64,000 nt of DNA, taken from Variovorax atrisoli 110B (GTDB lineage: Bacteria; Pseudomonadota; Gammaproteobacteria; Burkholderiales; Burkholderiaceae_C). The position numbers were made by a program, and so were the translations under genes. This document shows positions 25,644 to 33,936 of this stretch, piece after piece; positions within the stretch are counted from its first letter, which is position 1, and the number at the start of each line of letters is the position of its first letter. The stretch covers positions 124,001-188,000 of the forward strand of contig NZ_KB907450.1 of the NCBI RefSeq assembly GCF_000382045.1. The letters run 5' to 3'. Below the pieces are notes generated by a model. The model was not told the origin of the DNA. It ran no database searches and saw only the letters and a program-made list of their open reading frames with translations.

Positions 25644-27851
25644 TCAGAGGTCGATCAGGCCCATGGCCGGGTCGCTCACCGAGTGCCTGCCGGTTTCCAC
25701 GCGGCCGGCGAAGCGGCGGTAGAAGGCCGGGTCGGAGTCGCAGGTGACGGCGAAGTCGTACCACTGCCCGCTGCTGGCCAGCACCCAGGCCTGCTCGGCC
25801 TTGGCGCCGCCGTTGACCGTGGCGGTCCACGGGCCGTCGTCGCGGTAGGCCTTGGCGCGCACCGTGAACTTCGCGGCACCGCTGCCGCCGTTGAGCATCT
25901 CCACCGAGACGTTGCCGTTGGTCACGTCGTAGCACACGCGCACCTCGGGGTTGGGCGAGCCGCCGGCGCGCAGCTTGTTGAGGTCGCCCTTGAAGTGGCG
26001 GTGGAAGCCGTTCGGACCGAGCACCCAAAGGTCGTAGAAGCCGCTGTTGTCGCTGGCGGGGCTCCAGGTGTCGTCGAGCTGCTTGCCGGGTTCGACCATG
26101 TAGCGGCGGGGCAGGCGGTCGAGGTTGAGCTTGTCGTAGACGTGGAACACGGCAGCGGCCTTGCCGCTGTTCTTGAAGATCAGCCGCATCTGGCCGTTGA
26201 CGGCATCGGCGCGGCCGCTCACGTGCAGCTCGTAGGGCAGGGCGCGCGAGGGGCGCGTGCCGGTGGCCTGGCGGGGCAGTTGCGGGTCGAGGGGCAGCGC
26301 CACCTGTGCGAGCGCCTGCTGGTCGGCACGCAGCTTGTCGGCTGCGTCCCTGGTGGTGCGCCCTGCCAGCGTGGGCAGCGCTTCGCTGTTGGGCGTCGCG
26401 AAGTTGAACGCGCTCGTGAGGTCGCCGCACACCGCACGGCGGAACGGCGAGATGTTCGTCTCCTTCACACCGAAGCGCGCCTCGATGAAGCGCAGCACCG
26501 AGGTGTGGTCGAAGGCCTGCGAGTTGACCCAGCCGCCGCGGCTCCAGGGCGAGATGACGTACATCGGCACGCGCACGCCGGGTCCGTAGACGCGGCCGTC
26601 GGGTGCGGGCTGACTGCTGGTGCCCGGCGGCTTCGGGTGGGTGAAGCGTTCCACGGCGAGGTCGGACTCGGGCAGCGTGGTCTTGCCGGCCATCGTGCCG
26701 TCGGGGTTGAGCGAGGGCGCTGCCGGCGAGGGATAGTGGTCGAAGTAGCCGTCGTTCTCGTCGAAGTTGATGAGCAGCACGGTCTTGCTCCACACCTCGG
26801 GCACGGCGGTGAGCGCGTCCAGCGCCTGCTGGATGTACCAGCCGCCTTGCACGGGGCTCGACGGTCCGGGGTGCTCGGAGTAGGTGGCCGGCGCGATGAT
26901 CCACGACACCTGCGGCAGCTTGCCGTTCTTGATGTCCTGGCGGAACTGCTCGAGGAAGCCGCCGTCGGGCATGGTGTTGGCGATGCCCTTGTAGAGCGGG
27001 TTGCCTGCATCGTCGCTGGCCGGGTCGTAGGCGGGTGACGCCGTGTCGTTGCTCACCGGCTTGCCCGAGGCCTCGTTGGCCTGGCGGTATTGCTTGAAGC
27101 CCGCCAGCGGGTTGTCGGTGAAGTTGTCGGGCATGTTCTGGTAGATGAACCAGCTGACCTTGGCCTCCTGCAGGCGCTCGGGGTAGGTCTTCCACTCGTA
27201 GCCGCTGGTCGAGGGGCCGATGTCGTCCCATTCGTTGACGACCGAGGCCACGCCCGCGACGCCCGTGCCGACCTGGCCCGAGGGGCCGTTGGTGCCGGTC
27301 CAGTGGAACATGCGGTTGGAGTTGGTGCCCGTGTGCATGCTGCAGTGATAGCCGTCGCACAGCGTGAAGGCGTTGGCCAGCGCGAACTGGAAGGTGACTT
27401 CCGCTTCCTTGAAGTAACCCATCGACGCGTTGTTCTTGTAGCGCGGCCACTGGTAGGCGCGGCCGCCGTCCCAGGCGTTCTGGCCGTCGCTCCACGAATG
27501 CGGCGTGCCGCTCACGCGCTGGGCGTTGCCTTTGCGGCTGTCGAGGTGGTAGGGCAGGATGACCTTGCCGTTGGCATCGCTTTGCTGCCACACGTTCAGG
27601 CCCTTGGGCAGCGGAATGGTGAAGCGGTCGCCGAAGCCGCGCACGCCCATCAGGGTGCCGAAGTATTGGTCGAAGGAGCGGTTCTCCTGCATCAGGATGA
27701 CGATGTGCTCGACGTCCTTGATCGTTCCGGTGGCGTTGTTGGCCGGAATGGCCAGCGCGCGGCGGATGCTGGGGGGAAAGGCCGAGAGTGCGAGGGCGGC
27801 GGCGCCGGTGGTGGCGGTGCCGGTGAGGAACTTGCGACGTGAATTCGTCAT
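25644..27851 (-). CDS. plcN: Phosphocholine-specific phospholipase C, Tat-exported
   Basis: 735 residues of the acid-phosphatase/PLC (AcpA) superfamily. It starts with a twin-arginine signal (SRRKFL) cleaved after an Ala-rich core. The catalytic block ILMQENRSFDQYFGTLMG holds the nucleophile region, and LINFDENDGYFDH supplies later metal ligands. Two C-terminal domains of about 100 residues each, from residue 500 on, match the DUF756-like beta domains of bacterial PLCs. It should split phosphatidylcholine to diacylglycerol and phosphocholine outside the cytoplasm. It is the last gene of an operon behind a Pho box. Confidence 0.92.
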   Translation of the reverse strand: MTNSRRKFLTGTATTGAAALALSAFPPSIRRALAIPANNATGTIKDVEHIVILMQENRSFDQYFGTLMGVRGFGDRFTIPLPKGLNVWQQSDANGKVILPYHLDSRKGNAQRVSGTPHSWSDGQNAWDGGRAYQWPRYKNNASMGYFKEAEVTFQFALANAFTLCDGYHCSMHTGTNSNRMFHWTGTNGPSGQVGTGVAGVASVVNEWDDIGPSTSGYEWKTYPERLQEAKVSWFIYQNMPDNFTDNPLAGFKQYRQANEASGKPVSNDTASPAYDPASDDAGNPLYKGIANTMPDGGFLEQFRQDIKNGKLPQVSWIIAPATYSEHPGPSSPVQGGWYIQQALDALTAVPEVWSKTVLLINFDENDGYFDHYPSPAAPSLNPDGTMAGKTTLPESDLAVERFTHPKPPGTSSQPAPDGRVYGPGVRVPMYVISPWSRGGWVNSQAFDHTSVLRFIEARFGVKETNISPFRRAVCGDLTSAFNFATPNSEALPTLAGRTTRDAADKLRADQQALAQVALPLDPQLPRQATGTRPSRALPYELHVSGRADAVNGQMRLIFKNSGKAAAVFHVYDKLNLDRLPRRYMVEPGKQLDDTWSPASDNSGFYDLWVLGPNGFHRHFKGDLNKLRAGGSPNPEVRVCYDVTNGNVSVEMLNGGSGAAKFTVRAKAYRDDGPWTATVNGGAKAEQAWVLASSGQWYDFAVTCDSDPAFYRRFAGRVETGRHSVSDPAMGLIDL

Positions 27852-27900
27852 GGGTTTGTTCTTCTCTTGTTGGGGCATGGCTTGGGGCTGGATGTGGGGC

Positions 27901-28098
27901 TCAGGGTGCGCAACTCTTCACGGGAGCGGCGCCGGTATCGGGTTGCGTGGGCGTGGCAGGCGTGGTGGGCGTGCCTGGAGTCGTCGGCGTGCCGCCGAAG
28001 AAGCCGCTGCCGCCGCTGCCGCCACCGCAGGCGGACAGGACGCAGGCCAGGACGAGCGCGGGTGCGAGTCGCGCGAGGAGAGACGAGTGAAGTTGCAT
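27901..28098 (-). CDS. Micro-lipoprotein with Gly-rich and Thr-Pro tether
   Basis: 65 residues. The signal peptide ends in the lipobox LSAC (Cys24), followed by GGGSGGSGFFGG, then TPTTPGTPTTPATPTQP and a single further cysteine three residues from the end. There is no room for a folded domain. It sits between the phosphodiesterase-like lipoprotein (52 bases) and plcN (49 bases) on the same strand, so all three share a transcript. Role unknown; a spacer or anchor for a partner through Cys63 is conceivable. Confidence 0.65.
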   Translation of the reverse strand: MQLHSSLLARLAPALVLACVLSACGGGSGGSGFFGGTPTTPGTPTTPATPTQPDTGAAPVKSCAP

Positions 28099-28150
28099 GG
28101 TTGATGTCCTCTGTGGGCGTTGTTGTCTTGGGGCTGAAGGTGATCTGGGC

Positions 28151-30256
28151 TCAGGGCAGGCTCGACAGCGGCTGGCCCGACTTGAAGATGCTGTTGAGCT
28201 CGGCGCTCGTGAGCGCACGGTTCCAGATCGCGAAGTCGTTGAAGTCCATGGCGCCGCGCGGCGAACTGCTCTCGCGCTGGTAGTAGAGGCCGGTGCCGTC
28301 CTCGTTGAGGCCCAGGCCGTTGCCGAGGCCGCCGAGCTTGTCGACCAGCGCGGTGGTGATGGCGGTGCTGTTCGTCTGCACGCCGCGCACGGGGTCCATC
28401 ACGTAGCCGCGCATGGTGAGCGCCGCCTTGTCGACGACCACCGCCACGTAGGCCCACTGGCCTGCGCTGAGGCTGTAGCCGTTGCTGTCCGCGCGCGCGC
28501 TGCCCGTGCCGACGTTGAAGCGGATCTCGCAGCTGCCGAACAGGCCGATGGCCAGGCCCGCGTTGCCGCCGGTGGTGTAGTTCTTGTTGCCGATCACCGT
28601 GCCGCCGTTGCTCACCCCCTGGCTGCAGGTGGCATCGGTGCGCACCCAGAACCCGATGGTGAATGCCGTGACCGCGGCGTTGGTGGTGACGTCGTTGTTC
28701 TGCACGAGCCGATAGCCGGCCATGCCGCTGGCGTTCTTCACCGTGCTGTCGACGCGCAGCGCCTTGGCCTTGTAGGGCGCGCTGTATCCGTCGTCGACCA
28801 GCGAACCGCCGTTGGCGTCGGACGCCCACGGCGCTAGCGTGGAGGCGTTCTTGGTGTCCACGCCGGGCAGGGCGTCGAGCGGGTAGTAGTTGACCAGTCC
28901 GTTCGCCAGCGTGGGTGCAAGCGTCACCGGCGCCTCGGGCGCGACATACGAGATCTGAGCGGCAAGCGCCACGCTGGCTTCGCCCGCGACGACCGTGTAC
29001 TGGAAGGCGTAGAGCCCGTCGCTCGCCGCGACGATGGGATCGGTGTAGGCGGTGGAGCCGGCCGGCAGCGTGGCCACCACCTTGCCGTCGCGCAGGACCT
29101 GCACCGCGGCGCTGGTGTTGCCGGCAAGGGTCCACGAGAGTTCGATGCTGCGCTTGTCCGCGCCCGTCTTCGCTGCAAGGCTGCGCAGCGAGGTGCTGGC
29201 CTGCAAGGCCTGGCCGGCGAAGCGGTAGTCCGTCGCCGCAGGCAGCGCGCCGAGGTGGCGCAGCACCGTCGGCGCGATGTCGGTGGCGGCAGCGAGTGCG
29301 AGCAGCGTGGCATCTGCCGGAGCAGAAGCGCCGACGCCCGGCAGGGCTGCCAGGGTCTTGTTGCTCGCGATGAAGACCGTCTTGTTGCCGTTGTCCTGCA
29401 CGCCGGTGGCGCTGTCGAAGGCATCGAGGCCATGGCCCGTGGTGAGGATCACCAGCCAGTCTTCCTTCGGGTCGTTGGCAGAGCGCTGTGCGACGCGTGC
29501 GAGCAACTGGCCGATGCCTGCCGCGGTGTCGGCGATCGAGCGCTGGTAGGCGTCGCTCTTCAGCCCGTTGCCCGCGGCTGCTGCCGGTGCGCCGTACTGT
29601 GCCACCAGCAGGTCGTAGCCGGCGTCGATGAGCTGCGAGGTGCGGTCGGTGACGCAGGCGTCGGCACCCGCGCAGTCGATGGCGCTGTCCACCGTGCCGG
29701 CTTCGTTCGCCAGCAGCAGCGGGTACAGCAGGCTCGAGGTGACCGATGCCGTCCTGTAGCCGGCCGCCTTGTTGTTCTGCCTGGCCAGCGCGAAGACGGA
29801 AGGTGCGAGCTTGACGTCGATGCGCTGGTCGGCCGTGTCCCAGCGCACGCCGTGGCGCTGTGCCCAGGTGCCGGTCATCAGCGTGGCCCAGCCGGGGCCG
29901 TCGGTGGTGCGCTGCTCGCTCGGTGTGCCGTTGGCGCCGCCGGTCCAGGCCGGCGCAACGCGCAGCGATTGAAGGGCCGGGACCTTGTTCTGCGCCATCG
30001 CATCGCGAAGCGCCGAATGCGTGAGGCCGTCGATCTCCACGACCAATGCCTTCGGTCCGCTCTTGCCCTGGTTGACCGGCGGCGGCGCGTTGCTGCTGCC
30101 GGCGCTGCCACCACTGCCGCTGCTTGCCGGTGGGGTACCGACGAGCGGGAAGCTCGCGCCGCCACCTCCACCACCCCCACCGCAGGCCGCAAGAAGCAGC
30201 AGCGTGCAAGCGCTTCCCCACGCACGCGCATGGCGAGCGTTCAATCCTCTGATCAT
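28151..30256 (-). CDS. Lipoprotein of the type I phosphodiesterase/alkaline-phosphatase fold with C-terminal LamG-like domain
   Basis: 701 residues from ATG 30256 behind GAGGGGAATC. The lipobox LAAC (Cys25) is followed by eight glycines and a Ser/Gly/Pro linker to about residue 65. Residues 66-340 have the phosphodiesterase fold: Asp76 in VVEIDG and the TTDGPGWATLMTG block. Expected metal ligands are missing: the DExGH stretch reads GAPAAAAGN (222-230) and SDHG reads TGHG (273-276). A laminin-G/concanavalin-like domain covers about 465-690. Probably a degenerate or binding-only enzyme on the cell surface, first in the plcN operon. Confidence 0.8.
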   Translation of the reverse strand: MIRGLNARHARAWGSACTLLLLAACGGGGGGGGASFPLVGTPPASSGSGGSAGSSNAPPPVNQGKSGPKALVVEIDGLTHSALRDAMAQNKVPALQSLRVAPAWTGGANGTPSEQRTTDGPGWATLMTGTWAQRHGVRWDTADQRIDVKLAPSVFALARQNNKAAGYRTASVTSSLLYPLLLANEAGTVDSAIDCAGADACVTDRTSQLIDAGYDLLVAQYGAPAAAAGNGLKSDAYQRSIADTAAGIGQLLARVAQRSANDPKEDWLVILTTGHGLDAFDSATGVQDNGNKTVFIASNKTLAALPGVGASAPADATLLALAAATDIAPTVLRHLGALPAATDYRFAGQALQASTSLRSLAAKTGADKRSIELSWTLAGNTSAAVQVLRDGKVVATLPAGSTAYTDPIVAASDGLYAFQYTVVAGEASVALAAQISYVAPEAPVTLAPTLANGLVNYYPLDALPGVDTKNASTLAPWASDANGGSLVDDGYSAPYKAKALRVDSTVKNASGMAGYRLVQNNDVTTNAAVTAFTIGFWVRTDATCSQGVSNGGTVIGNKNYTTGGNAGLAIGLFGSCEIRFNVGTGSARADSNGYSLSAGQWAYVAVVVDKAALTMRGYVMDPVRGVQTNSTAITTALVDKLGGLGNGLGLNEDGTGLYYQRESSSPRGAMDFNDFAIWNRALTSAELNSIFKSGQPLSSLP

Positions 30257-30395
30257 GATTCCCCTCGAAGTGTTGAGATGCCGGCCCGTGGCTCCGACCA
30301 TGGGCTTGCGTGTTCCCGCATGTGGTTGTGCAAGGAAATGCATTTGCAACAAAACGCACAAATGCTCCGAATGCCTCAGATATTGAGCTTCGCGG

Positions 30396-30413
30396 GTGAC
30401 AACGGTTTGACAG
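30396..30413 (-). promoter_or_regulatory. Pho box candidate upstream of the phosphodiesterase-plcN operon
   Basis: On the minus strand the sequence reads CTGTCAA-ACCG-TTGTCAC, two 7-base PhoB half-sites with the standard 4-base spacer. Each half differs from CTGTCAT/CTGTCAC at one position. A CAATAT stretch follows about 10 bases later, where the -10 of a PhoB-dependent promoter belongs. It lies 140 bases before the first gene of the operon. Directly seen; PhoB control is inferred. Confidence 0.7.
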
Positions 30414-30436
30414 GACCGTGAAGGTCGACGGCCAAG

Positions 30437-30459
30437 AAAAACGGGGCCCGAAGGCCCCG
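30437..30459 (-). terminator. Rho-independent terminator of the arsR-SRPBCC operon
   Basis: On the minus strand CGGGGCC and GGCCCCG pair around a TTCG tetraloop closed by C-G, followed by TTTTT. It lies about 50 bases after the SRPBCC stop and separates that operon from the Pho box. Confidence 0.88.
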
Positions 30460-30505
30460 CGGAGAGAAACGCAAGAGAAGGGAGTGGGCGAAAGAGCGCG
30501 CAGCC

Positions 30506-31042
30506 TCAGTCGATGTGCGCCTCGTACTCCTGCCCGAGCGCGAGCAGATTCGTCCAGAAGCCCTGCGGCTTGCCGCCCGCCAGGGTTTCGATGAGCACGT
30601 CGACATGCGCGTGCCAGCCGCTCGCCACGCTGAGCATGCCCTTGCGGTTGGCCAGGCGGCTGTGCGTGAGCACGAGCCGCGTGGTGTCGCCCTGCGGCGT
30701 GAGTTCGAAGGTGACTTCCGATGGTGCCGCGCCTCCCTCGTTCCAGCTGATCGCCAGCAGCCTGGGCGGCTCCATGCGCAGGAGCCGCGACTTCTGCAGG
30801 ATCGGTTCTCGGCACTCGGCAAAGCGATCGGGCGCCACTTCACCGGTGAGGCTGGTGTGGTCGAAGCGCAGTTCGAAGAGTTCGCCTGGCGCCGGAGGCA
30901 GCGCGCCGCCGGCCAGCCAGGTGGCGCGCTTGTCGGAGTCGGCGAGGTAGGCCCATACGCGCTCGATGGGCGCGGGCAGGATGCGCTCCATGCGCAGGGT
31001 GGTGGCGTCGACCTGGGCGCCCAGGTTGTGCTTGGTCGTCAT
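30506..31042 (-). CDS. SRPBCC (AHSA1-like) domain protein
   Basis: 178 residues. The START/Bet v 1-like fold is recognisable by ERILPAPIERVWAYLADSDKRATWLAGG near the N-terminus and VTFELTPQGDTTRLVLTHSRL in the middle, ending in WTNLLALGQEYEA. Such proteins form a hydrophobic cavity for a small ligand. It is 37 bases downstream of the ArsR gene, a pairing found in very many bacteria, where the regulator controls its own SRPBCC partner. The ligand is unknown. ATG 31042 follows AAGGAGCATCAGCAA, a good ribosome site. Confidence 0.9.
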   Translation of the reverse strand: MTTKHNLGAQVDATTLRMERILPAPIERVWAYLADSDKRATWLAGGALPPAPGELFELRFDHTSLTGEVAPDRFAECREPILQKSRLLRMEPPRLLAISWNEGGAAPSEVTFELTPQGDTTRLVLTHSRLANRKGMLSVASGWHAHVDVLIETLAGGKPQGFWTNLLALGQEYEAHID

Positions 31043-31079
31043 TTGCTGATGCTCCTTGGGTTGGATGGGGGAGAAACGC

Positions 31080-31427
31080 TCACTTTCGGGCCTGCGAATC
31101 GCGCCGCAGCTCCTGCTCCAGCGCATCGAGGCGATTGCTCCAGAAGCCTTCGTAGTAGCGCAGCCATGCATCCGCCATGGCCAGCGCCTCCGGCTCCAGC
31201 CGGCAGACATGTGCGCGGCCCTGCACGGTGCGCGACACCAGGCCCGCGCGCTCCAGCGTCTTCACGTGCTTGGACGCCCCGGCGAAGGACATGTGGAAGG
31301 GCGCGCCCAGTTCGCCCACGCTGCACTCGCCATGGGACAGCAGTTGCAGCATCGTGCGGCGCGTGCTGTCGGCGAGGGCGTGGAACACGGCGTCGAGCCG
31401 TTCGTCTGCGAGTTCTAGTTCAACCAT
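31080..31427 (-). CDS. ArsR-family repressor, autoregulated
   Basis: 115 residues from ATG 31427; the in-frame TTG 31463 upstream lies inside an operator and is less likely. Winged helix at 10-85 (LADSTRRTMLQLLSHGECSVGELG, MSFAGASKHVKTLERAGLV). No cysteine metal site of the ArsR alpha-3N type is seen, so it is of the non-metal group that pairs with SRPBCC proteins. Two palindromic operators and an excellent promoter precede it, and the predicted transcript begins at the start codon. Confidence 0.9.
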   Translation of the reverse strand: MVELELADERLDAVFHALADSTRRTMLQLLSHGECSVGELGAPFHMSFAGASKHVKTLERAGLVSRTVQGRAHVCRLEPEALAMADAWLRYYEGFWSNRLDALEQELRRDSQARK

Positions 31428-31436
31428 GTGGTTGAA
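31419..31436. promoter_or_regulatory. ArsR operator 1
   Basis: TTCAACCA-TG-TGGTTGAA, a perfect 8-2-8 inverted repeat. It covers the arsR start codon and two bases of the -10 hexamer. With operator 2 forty bases away it makes a matched pair flanking the promoter, the expected design for ArsR autorepression. Confidence 0.85.
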
Positions 31437-31463
31437 TATAGACGCGATCCCGCTGATGTTCAA
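31435..31463 (-). promoter_or_regulatory. arsR promoter (sigma-70 type), leaderless
   Basis: On the minus strand TTGAAC (31463-31458), a 17-base spacer and TATATT (31440-31435): 4/6 and 5/6 matches to consensus at ideal spacing. Seven bases separate the -10 from the A of the start codon at 31427, which is where transcription should begin, leaving no 5' leader. Confidence 0.75.
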
Positions 31464-31476
31464 CTAAATGGTTGAA
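31459..31476. promoter_or_regulatory. ArsR operator 2
   Basis: TTCAACTA-AA-TGGTTGAA, one mismatch from operator 1 and forty bases away. It overlaps the -35 hexamer of the arsR promoter on one strand and a possible bla -35 on the other. Confidence 0.8.
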
Positions 31477-31501
31477 TAAAAATGTCAGTTACACCGGATA
31501 C
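31472..31501 (+). promoter_or_regulatory. Candidate promoter toward the beta-lactamase gene
   Basis: TTGAAT (31472-31477), an 18-base spacer and GGATAC (31496-31501) point to the gene at 31602. The -35 shares bases with ArsR operator 2. The match is moderate and other starts are possible in the 100 bases that follow. Confidence 0.4.
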
Positions 31502-31601
31502 ACCCGGGACGGGAAACGCCGGCATCAGGCTGGATCGGAGCAGAGGGCACTCCTAGGATTCGTCTCGTTCCATCCACTCGCAAAAAGAAAGAGAAAACGA
31601 A

Positions 31602-32489
31602 ATGACATCTCCCATCCAGCGCCGCACCCTGTTGCTCGCCGCCTCCGTCCTGCCGCTTGCCGGCGCCTGCACAGCGTGGTCGGGCGCGGGCTCCCAGTCT
31701 TCCGCCGAAGCGCAGCTCGCAGAGCTGGAGCGCGCATCGGGCGGTCGCCTGGGCGTGGCCGGTTTCAACACGGGCAGCGGCGTGCGCCTGCAGCACAGGG
31801 CGCACGAGCGCTTTCCTCTGTGCAGCACCTTCAAGCTGATGCTGGCCGCCGCGGTGCTCGAGCGCAGCACCAGGGACAGCAGCCTGCTGTCGCGCAACCT
31901 GAGCTACGGCAAGGGCGACCTGATCGACCATTCGCCGATCACCGAGAAGCATGTCGCCACCGGCATGACGGTGGCCGCCATGTGTGCTGCCACCATCCAG
32001 TACAGCGACAACGCCGCGGCCAATCTGCTGCTGAAGGAGCTGGGCGGCCCGGCCACGGTCACCGCCTTCGCGCGCGGCATCGGCGACCAGACCTTCAGGC
32101 TCGACCGCACCGAGCCCGAACTCAACACCAGCATCCCGGGCGATCCGCGCGACACCACGACGCCGTCGGCCATGAGCGACAGCATCCAGCGCCTCGTGCT
32201 CGGCGACGCCCTGGGCGCGGCGCAGCGCGATCAGCTCAAGACCTGGCTGCTGGGCAACACCACCAGCACCGAGCGCTTCCTGGCGGGCGTGCCGGCGGGA
32301 TGGAAGGTGGGCGACAAGACCGGCTCGGGCTCCTATGGCTCGACCAACGACGTCGGCGTGCTGTGGCCGCCGGCCGGTGCGCCCATCGTGCTGTCGGTGT
32401 ACCTGACCTTCCCGCAGAAGGATGCGAAGGGCCGCAACGACGTGATCGCCTCGGCCGCGCGCATCGCTGCCACCGCGCTGGCCGGTTGA
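31602..32489 (+). CDS. Class A beta-lactamase
   Basis: 295 residues. All class A motifs are present: nucleophile Ser75 with Lys78 (CSTFK), the SDN loop 135-137, Glu171 and Asn175 of the omega loop (EPELN), and Lys239-Thr-Gly ([12 protein letters not shown]). The Cys before the nucleophile and Ser after KTG resemble the CTX-M and L2 groups. The signal has twin arginines (RRTLLLAA), suggesting Tat export; Cys23 after LAGA might act as a weak lipobox. It is probably an intrinsic chromosomal enzyme, since no mobile-element feature is near. It is convergent with the amidohydrolase. Confidence 0.95.
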   Translation: MTSPIQRRTLLLAASVLPLAGACTAWSGAGSQSSAEAQLAELERASGGRLGVAGFNTGSGVRLQHRAHERFPLCSTFKLMLAAAVLERSTRDSSLLSRNLSYGKGDLIDHSPITEKHVATGMTVAAMCAATIQYSDNAAANLLLKELGGPATVTAFARGIGDQTFRLDRTEPELNTSIPGDPRDTTTPSAMSDSIQRLVLGDALGAAQRDQLKTWLLGNTTSTERFLAGVPAGWKVGDKTGSGSYGSTNDVGVLWPPAGAPIVLSVYLTFPQKDAKGRNDVIASAARIAATALAG

Positions 32490-32501
32490 GGACCCGCGGC
32501 G

Positions 32502-33389
32502 TCAGCGCAGGCCGAACAGTCCGGCCGCGTTGCTCCAGGCGATGCGCTGCGCCACGTCCTCCGGCAGGTCGCCGAGCCAGACCCGGTAGCCGCGCATCGT
32601 TTCGTCGTAGTTGCTCCAGCGCTGGTTGATCCAGGTGTCGGAGCCGACCATGAAGCGGCCCGGGTGCTTGAGGATCAGCGCGCGCCATTCGGGGCAGAGC
32701 CTGCCGCCTTCGCAGGTCAGCCCCGGCCTGTACGAGAGCTCGCCCATCAGCAGCGGATAGCGCTCCAGCATCGCCTGCACCCGCTCCACCGGCGTGCCGC
32801 CGATGCCCGTGTGGGCCCAGATGAGGCGCAGCGACTGTCCCTTCGAAGGCGCATTCGCCATCAGCAGGTCGACCGCCACGTCGTCGACGTGCGCGAGCAC
32901 CGCGAGCTTCTCGCGCTCCGCCAGCGCGACCAGCTTCTTCGCGACCGGACCGTTGGCGTTGGCGCTCTCGTAAAGGTGGAACTCGCCCAGGCCGCGATAG
33001 GGGCCGCTGGCCGTGCCGCGCGCAAGCTCGGCTTGCACCATCTCGTAGATGGTCTCGTCGCGGAACCAGTTGGTGTAGTCGTCGCGGTTGCGGTAGAGCC
33101 GCACGAAGGGAACCACCGTCACGCCCGCCGCACGCGTCTCGCGAGCCGCCGCCAGCGTCTGCGTGCCGGCATTGGGGCGCGAGTTCGCGATGATCGCCTT
33201 CACGTCGTTGCGCTGCATGCGCGCCAGCGCCTCCGAGGGGGGGAAGGGGCCGGTGTTGCCATCCCAGGCTTCCTGGTTGTAGTGCAGGTGCGTGTCGAAC
33301 AAAGGGCCCTTGTACGGAGCCGGCGTCCCCTGCGCGAACGCCGTGCCGGCGGCCAGGAGCATGGCGATGGCGGATGCGGCGGCTCTCAT
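32502..33389 (-). CDS. Exported amidohydrolase-2-type metal-dependent hydrolase
   Basis: 295 residues from ATG 33389. Signal peptide ends after TAFAQ. A TIM-barrel hydrolase with the first metal motif His-x-His in LFDTHLHYN, later histidines in LAVLAHVDD and LIWAHTG, and a C-terminal catalytic Asp in FMVGSDTWI. The group includes decarboxylases and lactonases acting on carboxylic rings. An exported form is unusual. It lies first of a minus-strand run but 59 bases from the next gene, so cotranscription is uncertain. Substrate unknown. Confidence 0.82.
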   Translation of the reverse strand: MRAAASAIAMLLAAGTAFAQGTPAPYKGPLFDTHLHYNQEAWDGNTGPFPPSEALARMQRNDVKAIIANSRPNAGTQTLAAARETRAAGVTVVPFVRLYRNRDDYTNWFRDETIYEMVQAELARGTASGPYRGLGEFHLYESANANGPVAKKLVALAEREKLAVLAHVDDVAVDLLMANAPSKGQSLRLIWAHTGIGGTPVERVQAMLERYPLLMGELSYRPGLTCEGGRLCPEWRALILKHPGRFMVGSDTWINQRWSNYDETMRGYRVWLGDLPEDVAQRIAWSNAAGLFGLR

Positions 33390-33447
33390 GCGTACCCCTC
33401 GTGATGAAAGGAGCCGGATTATCCGGGCCTGGAGGCGATGCCGGGCA

Positions 33448-33876
33448 CTAGAGCTTCTTCCAGGTGAGGCCATCGGCAGAGCGATAGGTGCCGCCGCTGG
33501 CGCAGCAGCCGCCCGCGCCGAAGGCACGTCGACCGAGCCTTGCCGTGACCTGCCCCGCATCGAAGCTCAGCGACTGGCGCTCGCACGCGGTCGGAAGCGG
33601 ATACGGTTCGGGAGCCAGCATGCTCGTCCATTCGAGCCGGCCCTGCGGGCCTTGCCGCACGCGAAGCACTTCGCAGTCGTGCACCACCAGATGGACCGGC
33701 TGGCCGGCGAGCGTGCCCTGGAACACCTGCTCGGCAGGCGCGGTGCGGATGGCGATTTCTTCGGCGGTGGGTTGCGCGGCGGTGTCGACGCGCTCGCATC
33801 CGCCGAGGAGCGCGACCACGGCGCCCGCCACGATCGCGAGCATGGCGTGCAGCGGATGCCGGGGCTTGGACAGCAT
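33448..33876 (-). CDS. Small hypothetical lipoprotein
   Basis: 142 residues. Lipobox LLGGC gives Cys27 as the lipidated residue. The mature part, about 115 residues, is beta-rich ([25 protein letters not shown]) and has further cysteines including adjacent Cys-Cys in [13 protein letters not shown]. It resembles inhibitor-like or META-like envelope lipoproteins only in size. No domain recognised and no functional inference made beyond envelope location. Confidence 0.65.
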   Translation of the reverse strand: MLSKPRHPLHAMLAIVAGAVVALLGGCERVDTAAQPTAEEIAIRTAPAEQVFQGTLAGQPVHLVVHDCEVLRVRQGPQGRLEWTSMLAPEPYPLPTACERQSLSFDAGQVTARLGRRAFGAGGCCASGGTYRSADGLTWKKL

Positions 33877-33936
33877 GGGAGGTTCCGGGAATGTGCTCGA
33901 GGAATTGCAGGCTGCAGGTGACAGGCCGCTCGCTCC

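Noticed and set aside
31602..32489. Acquired resistance gene on a mobile element
   Set aside because: No IS, integron site, transposase or clear composition shift nearby; it looks native.
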